Positions 33,813 through 39,060 of a DNA stretch of 39,060 bases are shown here, in pieces; position 1 is the first letter of the stretch, and every line of letters starts with the position of its first letter. The position numbers and the translations under genes are program-made. This DNA comes from Verrucomicrobiota bacterium (GTDB lineage: Bacteria > Verrucomicrobiota > Verrucomicrobiia > Chthoniobacterales > UBA10450), in contig QHOS01000053.1 in assembly GCA_003219415.1 (NCBI GenBank), positions 1-39,060 of the forward strand, written 5' to 3'. Under the pieces are notes generated by a model. The model had not been told where the DNA came from. It made no database searches and saw only the letters and a program-made list of their open reading frames with translations.

Positions 33813-34586
33813 ATGGACGCGAAGAAGATTGCTTTCGCTCTTTTAATAGTTGCCCTGGCGGCCACCGGACTGACGCAGACGCCGGAGCCGGGGAAGAAGA
33901 AGGAGATCAAGATTACGTGGCTAGGGCATTCGGCCTTCGAAATCGTCTCACCTAGCGGGACCGATATTATAATCGACCCGTTCCTGACCAAGAATCCCGC
34001 GACGCCGACGGAACTCAAGGATCTTGCCCACTATCATCCGGCCTACGTTCTCGTCACCCATTCCCATGGCGATCATCTCGGCGATGCGATCGAGCTGGCG
34101 AAAATGAGTAAGGCGAAGCTGGTTTGCGTAGCCATGCTGGAGGCTTTCAAGAAGGGCGAGTTGCCGCGTGAATTGTTTGAAGGAGTGAATGTGGGCGACG
34201 TCGTAAAGGCGGGCGACGTGAAAATCCATGTGGTGCCGGCAATGCATAGCAGCGAGCCGAGCGGGAGGCCTGTCGGTTATGTGCTTGAGTTTGCGGATGG
34301 CCGCTCGGTTTACCACGAGGGCGATACCTGGATCTTCGGCGACATGGCTCTGATCCAGGAGTTTTATCATCCGAACATCATCCTGATGCCGGTCGGCGCG
34401 GTAGCGGATGGTCAGATGCCGCAGATGGCTTGGCTGGCGGTGTCGCGTTATTTCAAGCCGGAGGTGGTGATCCCGATGCATTACGGAGCGTTGCCCGGGT
34501 CATCGACGGAAGAGGATCTGCGTAAGGTTTTCGGCAAAGATCCGCGCGTGGTGTTTATGAAGCCTGGCGAAACGAAAAGTTTCTAG
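33813..34586 (+). CDS. Exported metal-dependent hydrolase, UPF0173-like metallo-beta-lactamase fold
   Basis: A 257-residue protein from the ATG at 33813, with a signal peptide (MDAKKIAFALLIVALAATGL, cleavage near TQT). The metal-binding motif is LVTHSHGDHLGD (HxHxDH). Later ligands are in VVPAMHSSEP, YHEGDTWIFGD (bridging Asp) and IPMHYGALPG. The start of the fold, IKITWLGHSAFEIV, is characteristic of the UPF0173/L-ascorbate-6-phosphate-lactonase-like branch. The substrate is unknown and export is unusual for this branch. Starts at 33804 and 33807 are also in frame. No RBS is strong. It seems monocistronic. Confidence 0.85.
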   Translation: MDAKKIAFALLIVALAATGLTQTPEPGKKKEIKITWLGHSAFEIVSPSGTDIIIDPFLTKNPATPTELKDLAHYHPAYVLVTHSHGDHLGDAIELAKMSKAKLVCVAMLEAFKKGELPRELFEGVNVGDVVKAGDVKIHVVPAMHSSEPSGRPVGYVLEFADGRSVYHEGDTWIFGDMALIQEFYHPNIILMPVGAVADGQMPQMAWLAVSRYFKPEVVIPMHYGALPGSSTEEDLRKVFGKDPRVVFMKPGETKSF

Positions 34587-34725
34587 TTCTGCAGGAAGAC
34601 AAGCTCGCAAGAAATCGGGGGATAAATCGCCGTATTGGTGCGGCGCTTGTGAAGTAGCGGCATCGAACGCTCTCACCGCCTGCTTCGGAATCATTTTATT
34701 GGTTCTGCTAAATGAATCGAAACCT

Positions 34726-35058
34726 TCAGGCGAGATTCGTTTGAATAAAGCGCGGGCTGGCGTGGATGCCGATTTGGCGCAGCGTCGCGTCGCCGGTGTT
34801 AACGAATCGGTGGGGTGTGTTCGCGGGAATGACGACGATGCCGCCGTCGTTCACTTCGTGCGTTTCCTCGCCAACCGTGATGGTGGCGCAGCCTTCGAGC
34901 GTGAACGCGACTTCGACGTACGGATGCGTGTGCAATGGCGGACCCTGCCCCGGTTTCGCGGTAACGATGTAGGCCGAGAATGGCGCGCCCTGCTTTTCGC
35001 CGGCGAATTCATACGACATTCCGACGAAAGGCAGCTGCTCGAGATTCAGAAAGCTCAT
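34726..35058 (-). CDS. Small cupin-domain protein
   Basis: A 110-residue cupin_2 protein. The first motif is PGQGPPLHTHPYVEVAFTLEG, quoted here as GPPLHTHPYVEVAF, with His, His and Glu ligands. The second motif is VIPANTPHRFVNTG with the last His. ITVGEETHEVNDGGIVVIP lies between them. The function is unknown; it may bind a metal or a small acid. The ATG at 35058 is preferred, because the ATG at 35091 lies inside the palindromic operator shared with the divergent ArsR gene. The long frame extending to 35283 is an artefact of the antisense strand of that gene. Confidence 0.8.
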   Translation of the reverse strand: MSFLNLEQLPFVGMSYEFAGEKQGAPFSAYIVTAKPGQGPPLHTHPYVEVAFTLEGCATITVGEETHEVNDGGIVVIPANTPHRFVNTGDATLRQIGIHASPRFIQTNLA

Positions 35059-35089
35059 GACGGAAGATACCTGAAATGCTTCGTTTGAC

Positions 35090-35109
35090 ATGCAACCATT
35101 TAGTTGCAT
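35090..35109. promoter_or_regulatory. Candidate ArsR-family operator
   Basis: ATGCAAC-CATTTA-GTTGCAT has perfect 7-bp arms around a 6-bp spacer and sits directly upstream of the ArsR start (35111), between it and the divergent cupin gene. ArsR-SRPBCC gene pairs often carry a TGCAAC/GTTGCA-type palindrome here. It probably represses both directions. Confidence 0.7.
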
Positions 35110-35110
35110 A

Positions 35111-35437
35111 ATGTCGCTGATGGATGCAGTCTTTAAAGCGCTTGCTACTGCGAGTCGCAGAAAATTGCTCGATGAATTGCGCAAAGAGAATGGGCAGACG
35201 TTGAGCGAGTTATGCGAACACCTCGACATGACGCGGCAGGCGACGACCAAACACTTGGTGTTGCTGGAGAAAGCAAACCTCATCGCCGTCGTGTGGCGCG
35301 GGCGCGAGAAGCTGCATTATCTCAATCCAATGCCGTTGCATGAGATCTACGAGCGTTGGATTGGCAAGTACGAACGCCATCGCCTTCGGGCGTTGAGCGA
35401 TCTGAAAAAAGGTCTCGAACAAACCAAAACCAAATAA
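35111..35437 (+). CDS. ArsR-family transcriptional regulator
   Basis: A 108-residue winged-helix repressor: MDAVFKALATASRRKLLDEL, GQTLSELCEHLDMTRQATTK (recognition helix), HLVLLEKANLIAVVWRGREK and LHYLNPMPLHEIYERW. No metal-binding Cys motif is seen, so it belongs to the branch paired with SRPBCC/AHSA1 proteins, not to the metal sensors. Starts at 35111 and 35120 are both possible; the first is directly behind the palindromic operator. The SRPBCC gene begins 7 bp after the stop, so the two form an operon. Confidence 0.9.
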   Translation: MSLMDAVFKALATASRRKLLDELRKENGQTLSELCEHLDMTRQATTKHLVLLEKANLIAVVWRGREKLHYLNPMPLHEIYERWIGKYERHRLRALSDLKKGLEQTKTK

Positions 35438-35444
35438 AAGTAGC

Positions 35445-35915
35445 ATGATGAAAAAAGACCAATTCGTTTATGTAACGTACATTCGCACGACGTCCGAGAA
35501 ATTGTGGAAGGCACTCACAGAACCGGACTTCACGAGAAAGTTCTGGTGCAATACAGCTCAGGAATCTGAATGGAAGCCAGGCTCGTCCTGGAAGATTATG
35601 GCTCCCGACGGAATGCTAACCGATAGCGGTGAAGTTCTTGAAATCGAACCGCCTCGGCGGCTCGTTTTGAAATGGCGTAATGAATTCAGACCTGAACTAA
35701 AAGCGGAAGGCTATTCGCGTCTGACTTACCAACTGGAACCGGAAGGGAAATCGGTCAAGCTCACGGTTATTCACGAAATCGAGAAGGAAGGTTCGAAATT
35801 TATCGAAGCAGTCTCGAGTGGATGGCCGCACATTCTTGCGAGCCTCAAAAGCCTTTTGGAAACCGGCGAGTCGTTGGAGGAAACCCGCGAATGGCCGCGT
35901 GAAGCGTGTAAGTAG
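35445..35915 (+). CDS. SRPBCC/AHSA1-domain protein
   Basis: A 156-residue START-like domain protein, complete in length. Conserved features are FVYVTYIRTTSEKLWKALTE, RKFWCNTAQESEWKPGSSWK, GEVLEIEPPRRLVLKWRNEF and SSGWPHILASLKSLLETGE. The fold has a deep cavity for hydrophobic ligands, and the AHSA1 group is often co-regulated with an ArsR repressor, as here. The ligand is unknown. A second Met directly follows the first, so the start is either 35445 or 35448. Confidence 0.9.
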   Translation: MMKKDQFVYVTYIRTTSEKLWKALTEPDFTRKFWCNTAQESEWKPGSSWKIMAPDGMLTDSGEVLEIEPPRRLVLKWRNEFRPELKAEGYSRLTYQLEPEGKSVKLTVIHEIEKEGSKFIEAVSSGWPHILASLKSLLETGESLEETREWPREACK

Positions 35916-35953
35916 TTAATTCGGAAAAATCCCATCGGGATTGAATCGTCCAG

Positions 35954-35987
35954 CCCAGCGTGGCCCCGCTTTCGGGGCTACGCTGGG
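35954..35987. repeat. Long REP-like hairpin, left copy
   Basis: The 14-bp stem CCCAGCGTGGCCCC / GGGGCTACGCTGGG with a GCTTTC loop has one G-T pair. Its inverted partner at 36551-36581 keeps the outer 8 bp, while the inner part has diverged. Confidence 0.75.
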
Positions 35988-36056
35988 TAATCGGTTATCC
36001 ATTCATCAACTCTGAAAGAGTTGAATCAACGGGAGGATTGCAGTCAGGATGGCATC

Positions 36057-36511
36057 ATGCCTCAATCGCTCGCTAAAATTCTGGTTCATACCGTCTTTTC
36101 AACCAAAGATCGGCACCAGTTTCTCCGCGATGAAGCGTTGCGCGCCGAATTGCATCGTTATCTCGGCGGCATTCTGCAAATCACGATTGCCAACCATTCA
36201 TCATCGGCGGTGTGGAAGACCATGTTCATCTTCTTTCGACACTCTCGCGCACCTGCGGGGTGGCGGAAATGGTTAAGGAAGTCAAACGCGGGTCGTCCCT
36301 ATGGCTGAAAACGCAAGGCCCGGGTCTGCGCGACTTCGCATGGCAAAATGGCAATGGGATTTTTTCCATCGGATTTTCACAGATCGAGGGAGTGAGAAAC
36401 TATGTCGCTGGGCAACAGGAACATCATCGAAAAGTTTCATTTCAAGACGAATTCCGGCAGTTTCTCCGAAGATATCAAATTGAATTCGATGAACGGTATG
36501 TTTGGGATTGA
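36057..36511 (+). pseudogene. REP-associated tyrosine transposase (Y1_Tnp/IS200-like), frameshifted
   Basis: The N-terminal part (MPQSLAKILVHTVFSTKDRH, RAELHRYLGGIL) is read from the ATG at 36057. After ILQ (36177-36179) the frame must move by -1 to continue as NHDCQPFIIGGVEDHVHLLS, which holds the HUH metal motif HVH. The rest reads VAEMVKEVKRGSSLWLKTQG, WQNGNGIFSIGFSQIEGVRN, YVAGQQEHHRKVSFQ with the catalytic Tyr, and FDERYVWD before the stop. A single lost A in the CAAAT run explains the break. An intact protein would be about 151 residues, normal for RAYT. It may now depend on another copy for activity. Confidence 0.82.
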
Positions 36512-36550
36512 TGCAACTCCGTCAGAGTTGCTAATACATCTAACCGACTA

Positions 36551-36581
36551 CCCAGCGTAGCCGCTTCGCGTCAACGCTGGG
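36551..36581. repeat. REP-like hairpin, right copy (inverted)
   Basis: CCCAGCGT / ACGCTGGG with a GC-rich inner part, the inverted partner of 35954-35987. The flanks GGCTGGATGATTGAATC match the left flank in reverse complement with few changes. Confidence 0.75.
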
Positions 36582-36684
36582 CTGGATGATTGAATCCCGT
36601 TGGGATTAGCAAATCGGAACACGCGCACTCCGAGGGGTGACCTGTCGCCGTTGCGAGGCATTCAGTCGGAAAATTTTGCCGGAA

Positions 36685-36711
36685 TGTCGAAATGCGTCGC
36701 TGCCGGGCGTC
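36685..36711 (+). promoter_or_regulatory. Candidate ECF42 promoter of the DoxX-like gene
   Basis: TGTCGA (36685-36690), 17 nt, then CGTC (36708-36711), in a wider context AATGTCGAAATGCG that recurs at 37194. TGTCGA is, as I recall, the reported -35 motif of ECF42 sigma factors, and an ECF42 gene lies 1.5 kb downstream. The DoxX-like start is 27 bp beyond the -10 element. Confidence 0.7.
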
Positions 36712-36737
36712 ATCATAGTGAGGCAAAAGGCATTTCT

Positions 36738-37085
36738 ATGTTTATCATTTATATCATTGTCACGATCGTGACGGTTGCCGCTAACGTCTTTGCGGCTGTC
36801 GTCGACTTCCGCCATCCCCAATGGGTGGTCGACAACATCACGAGGTGGGGAGGGTCCCAGTCCTGGCTGTTCACGCTTGGCGCCCTCAAGGCCGCGGGCG
36901 CGCCTGGACTCATGATAGGCATCGGCGTTCCTCTAGTCGGCGTTGCAGCTGCGACTGGCCTGGTTCTGTTTTTTCTTGGAGCTATCGTTGTTGTGACACG
37001 TGCTCGCTGGTACTCACACCTTCCATGGCCTGCGACGTATCTCTTCCTTGCTGTGGCTTCGCTGGTATTACGGCTCGCCGTGTGA
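36738..37085 (+). CDS. DoxX-like membrane protein
   Basis: A 115-residue protein with four membrane helices: MFIIYIIVTIVTVAANVFAA, LKAAGAPGLMIGIGVPLVGV, AATGLVLFFLGAIVVVTRAR and ATYLFLAVASLVLRLAV. The GxxKAAG..GL and RWYSHLPWPA arrangement fits DoxX_2-type proteins, whose role is unclear though some are tied to redox stress. The start ATG at 36738 follows AAAAGG; sequence further upstream in frame belongs to the promoter region. It lies behind a candidate ECF42 promoter and in front of the AhpD-like gene. Confidence 0.8.
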   Translation: MFIIYIIVTIVTVAANVFAAVVDFRHPQWVVDNITRWGGSQSWLFTLGALKAAGAPGLMIGIGVPLVGVAAATGLVLFFLGAIVVVTRARWYSHLPWPATYLFLAVASLVLRLAV

Positions 37086-37094
37086 TTCAAGGAG

Positions 37095-37144
37095 TGACGG
37101 CTTCCCAGCCGTCATAATTGGTTCGGCGGCTGCCCAAGCCGCCG
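37095..37144. repeat. Pair of GC-rich hairpins after the DoxX-like gene
   Basis: TGACGGCT-TCCC-AGCCGTCA (37095-37114) and CGGCGGCT-GCCCA-AGCCGCCG (37124-37144) both have perfect 8-bp arms ending in AGCCG. AAGGA and TCCTT bracket the pair. They probably terminate the DoxX transcript or are REP-like; no T-run follows. Confidence 0.6.
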
Positions 37145-37195
37145 TTCCTTGTAAGAGGCGGCGCTCGTAGACTGCCGCGAAAAATTTTCGGAAAA

Positions 37196-37222
37196 TGTCG
37201 AAATGCGCAGTCACCAAACGTC
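37196..37222 (+). promoter_or_regulatory. Candidate ECF42 promoter of the AhpD-DGPF-sigma operon
   Basis: TGTCGA (37196-37201), 17 nt, CGTC (37219-37222), the same spacing as the site at 36685. The surrounding block (AAAATTTT, AATGTCGAAATGCG, ATGAGG) is also shared. It is placed about 68 bp before the AhpD-like start. Confidence 0.72.
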
Positions 37223-37290
37223 AGCATTATGAGGCCGCGAAGTATTCCGGCCCGATAACAAAAACGAAATAAGAGGAGAGAAAGCAAAAA

Positions 37291-37767
37291 ATGAAAACCA
37301 TACAAGCACGAATGAAAAACCCGGCGATGCTGATTCCTGAGGCGATGCAGCCTCTGATGTCTGTCGTGGCGGCGGTGAGAAAGAGTGGTGTGCCCCAGCG
37401 CACGCTCGATCTCGTTCACTTGCGCGCCAGCCAAATCAATGGCTGTAGCCTCTGTGTGGATATGGGCTCCCGAGAGCTTAAGAAGGCCGGCGAGACAGAC
37501 GACCGTCTCTTCGCTGTAGCTGCCTGGCGGGAAGCGCCTTATTTTACCGAGGCCGAGCGCGCCGCGCTGGCGCTTGCCGAAGCGGTCACGCGGCTTAGCG
37601 ATCGATCCGATCCGGTACCGGAGGAAATATGGAAAGAAGCCATTCTGTATTATGACGAGAAGGCGCTCGCAGCCCTAATCCTCTGTATCGCCACGACCAA
37701 CTTCTTCAACCGTCTCAACGCCACGACCAAACAGATGGCTGGCGAGCAGTCGTGGAGCGACCGCTAA
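37291..37767 (+). CDS. AhpD-like carboxymuconolactone decarboxylase family protein
   Basis: A 158-residue protein of the CMD/AhpD fold. The redox motif is in ASQINGCSLCVDMGSRELKK (CxxC: C53 and C56 region) followed by a relay His-type position replaced by Asp. Other family features are MQPLMSVVAAVRKSGVPQRT, FTEAERAALALAEAVTRLSD and LILCIATTNFFNRLNATTKQ. Family members act as alkylhydroperoxidase-type thiol reductases. The RBS AAGAGGAGAG precedes the start. CMD proteins are frequent targets of ECF41/ECF42 sigma factors, and the gene sits just behind a matching promoter, upstream of the DGPF and sigma genes. Confidence 0.9.
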   Translation: MKTIQARMKNPAMLIPEAMQPLMSVVAAVRKSGVPQRTLDLVHLRASQINGCSLCVDMGSRELKKAGETDDRLFAVAAWREAPYFTEAERAALALAEAVTRLSDRSDPVPEEIWKEAILYYDEKALAALILCIATTNFFNRLNATTKQMAGEQSWSDR

Positions 37768-37804
37768 GGAACAACGAATAAAAACAATAACTGAAACTAA
37801 CATT

Positions 37805-38173
37805 ATGAAATACGCATTACTCGTTCATCAATCACTGGAACACTTCGATCGCCGCAATGACAAGGCCGCCGTGGCCGCTGGCAGAGCGTACGGTGAGGCG
37901 CTGCAGGCAGCGGGCATTTTTATTGGCGGCGCCGGATTAGATTCGCCTAAAAACGCGACCACTGTTTCGATTCGCGACGGAAAACGCCAAGTCCATGACG
38001 GTCCTTATGCTGAGACGAAAGAGTTTCTTGCCGGCTTCGGAATCATTGACGTGCCGGATCTGGATGCGGCGTTGGAATGGGCTGCGCGTCATCCTGCTGC
38101 CGGTTTCGCCTCGATTGAGGTGCGTCCATTGTTAGGCGATCGGTTCATGGTTGCGCCTGCGAAGGGAGCATGA
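37805..38173 (+). CDS. YCII-related DGPF-domain protein
   Basis: A 122-residue protein with the DGPF signature expressed as VHDGPYAETKEFLAGFGIID. It starts MKYALLVHQSLEHFDRRNDK and ends VRPLLGDRFMVAPAKGA. The fold is a YCII-like ferredoxin fold. DGPF genes are the hallmark partners of ECF42 sigma factors; the protein probably takes part in the signal or response, but its exact role is unknown. The stop overlaps the sigma-factor start as ATGA, so translation is coupled. Confidence 0.9.
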   Translation: MKYALLVHQSLEHFDRRNDKAAVAAGRAYGEALQAAGIFIGGAGLDSPKNATTVSIRDGKRQVHDGPYAETKEFLAGFGIIDVPDLDAALEWAARHPAAGFASIEVRPLLGDRFMVAPAKGA

Positions 38174-39060
38174 GCGAATCAGCGACCCATGCAGCAATTG
38201 AAACCGTTGCGCGAGATTCATATGGGCGACTTATCGCCTACCTCGCGGCACGATCGGGCGACGTCGCCGGCGCGGAAGACGCGCTCGGCGACGCGTTCAT
38301 CGCGGCATTGAAGCGGTGGCCAGCGGAAGGCGTTCCGGAAAAACCAGAAGCATGGCTGCTACATGTCGCGCGTAATCGAATGATTGACGCGGCTCGCCGA
38401 AAGCAAGTGCGGCAAGAATCTGAGACGTTTCTACAGCAAATCACGGAGGAAGCAGCGAGCGTCGCAGCAACACAAGAATATTTCCCCGACGAACGACTGA
38501 AACTTCTTTTCGTCTGCGCGCACCCGGCGATTGATCCCTCCGCTCAGACACCGTTGATGTTGCAAACAGTTCTTAGGGTTGATGCCGCACGAATTGCATC
38601 GGCGTTTCTCGTTTCGCCTGCAGCTATGAGCCAGCGGCTCGTTCGCGCGAAAAATAAAATTCGTGACGCCGGGATTCCTTTTCGTGTGCCGGAGCCGCCA
38701 GAGCTGGAAGAACGAGTTTCTTTTGTTCTCGATGCCATCTATGCCGCCTACACGACGGGTTGGGAAAGCCTGATGGAAACAGCTTCCACGCATCACGCGC
38801 TCGCGTCAGAGGCCATCGCGTTAGGACGAATGTTAACGCAGCTGATGCCGCGCGAACCCGAAGCTCACGGTTTACTTGCGCTGATGTTACACTGTGAAGC
38901 ACGACGTGAAGCACGTTACGGGAGCGATGGCGATTTTGTGCCGCTAGATCGGCAAGACACTGGTCTTTGGTCGCAATCGATGATTGACGAAGCCGAGACA
39001 CATCTGCACTCGGCTGCCGCCTTCAAGCGCATGGGACGCTATCAATTGGAAGCTGCCATT
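38170..39060 (+). CDS. ECF42-group RNA polymerase sigma factor (3' partial)
   Basis: Open from the ATG at 38170 to the right edge (297 codons; no stop seen). Region 2 includes YGRLIAYLAARSGDVAGAED, DALGDAFIAALKRWP and PEAWLLHVARNRMIDAARRK. The region 4 helix-turn-helix is ARIASAFLVSPAAMSQRLVR. DERLKLLFVCAHPAIDPSAQ and DAIYAAYTTGWES are group-specific. Sequence beyond residue about 190 (AIALGRMLTQLMPREPEAHG) is the TPR-like C-terminal extension typical of ECF42, which controls activity in place of an anti-sigma factor. The RBS GAAGGGAG is just before the start. The full-length protein should be about 400 residues. Confidence 0.93.
   Translation, partial: MSESATHAAIETVARDSYGRLIAYLAARSGDVAGAEDALGDAFIAALKRWPAEGVPEKPEAWLLHVARNRMIDAARRKQVRQESETFLQQITEEAASVAATQEYFPDERLKLLFVCAHPAIDPSAQTPLMLQTVLRVDAARIASAFLVSPAAMSQRLVRAKNKIRDAGIPFRVPEPPELEERVSFVLDAIYAAYTTGWESLMETASTHHALASEAIALGRMLTQLMPREPEAHGLLALMLHCEARREARYGSDGDFVPLDRQDTGLWSQSMIDEAETHLHSAAAFKRMGRYQLEAAI

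Larger units (their letters stand above)
35928..36607. mobile_element. RAYT unit: tyrosine transposase bracketed by mirror-image palindrome clusters
   Basis: Two regions of about 100 bp (35928-36027 and 36510-36607) are inverted copies of each other. Each has three palindromes in mirrored order: AATCCC-ATC-GGGATT (35928), a CCCAGCGT/ACGCTGGG stem (35954-35987) and CAACTCT-GAA-AGAGTTG (36007-36023) on the left; CAACTC/GAGTTG (36514-36530), CCCAGCGT/ACGCTGGG (36551-36581) and AATCCC-GTT-GGGATT (36593-36607) on the right. The transposase gene fills the middle. This is the layout of a REP-associated transposase with its REP/BIME pairs. No target-site duplication was identified. Confidence 0.8.

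Noticed and set aside
35092-35283. N-terminal extension of the cupin gene up to 35283
   Set aside because: It would run antisense through the ArsR gene and the operator palindrome; the cupin domain begins near 35058.

Overview
This 39 kb window looks like the accessory part of a chromosome from a free-living, Gram-negative-type soil bacterium. The most likely source is Verrucomicrobiota (Spartobacteria/Chthoniobacterales-like) or possibly Acidobacteriota. The reasons are a PadR plus ADOP-type permease pair, a Gre-family protein with the MSRAFVKED start, an ECF42 sigma factor with its DGPF partner, a cupin like that of the acidobacterial hydroxynitrile lyase, degenerate GTTGAGAG strings before start codons, and many small stress, regulatory and detoxification genes. 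This placement is inference; no rRNA, tRNA or marker gene is present. No CRISPR array or prophage was seen.

Layout. 0-5.2 kb: the 3' part of a large STAND-type ATPase regulator, a KTSC protein, an acyl-CoA synthetase and a membrane sensor module without a kinase. 5.4-9.9 kb: two direct copies of a Gre-family gene (first broken, second intact) around an exported NTF2-like protein, a tandem DUF1579 protein and a MocR regulator. 10-12.1 kb: a class III adenylate cyclase/TolB-like/TPR protein. 12.2-16.8 kb: PhzF isomerase, a TetR-hydrolase pair with a clear operator, a membrane protein with a suspect C-terminus, a VOC protein and a mandelonitrile-lyase-like cupin. 16.9-19 kb: divergent alkylation-repair genes (ogt and an Ada-AlkA fusion with an in-frame TAG). 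19-24.2 kb: POT transporter, DUF4336 protein, zinc alcohol dehydrogenase, aldo/keto reductase and a small membrane protein. 24.3-29.4 kb: a rearranged segment with a VOC/DUF1697 chimera, methyltransferase, TPR protein, LytS/LytTR two-component pair, a LytTR remnant and an intact DUF1697 gene. 29.5-33.7 kb: ADOP permease, PadR regulator and CPBP protease. 33.8-35.9 kb: metallo-beta-lactamase-fold hydrolase, and a cupin divergent from an ArsR-SRPBCC pair with a palindromic operator. 35.9-36.6 kb: a REP-associated tyrosine transposase bracketed by mirror-image palindrome clusters. 36.7-39 kb: an ECF42 sigma-factor cluster (DoxX-like, AhpD-like, DGPF, ECF42) with two near-identical candidate ECF promoters.

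How it fits together. Most of the window is small one- to three-gene regulons, each with its own regulator (MocR, TetR, PadR, ArsR, LytTR, ECF42), and several have visible operator-like palindromes. The clearest system is the ECF42 cluster: TGTCGA-17 nt-CGTC occurs before the DoxX-like gene and before the AhpD/DGPF/sigma operon, which predicts positive autoregulation. Broken or chimeric genes are frequent (Gre copy, Ada-AlkA, VOC/DUF1697, LytTR tail, transposase, possibly the 15.0 kb membrane protein). Some may be real decay and some may be assembly error.
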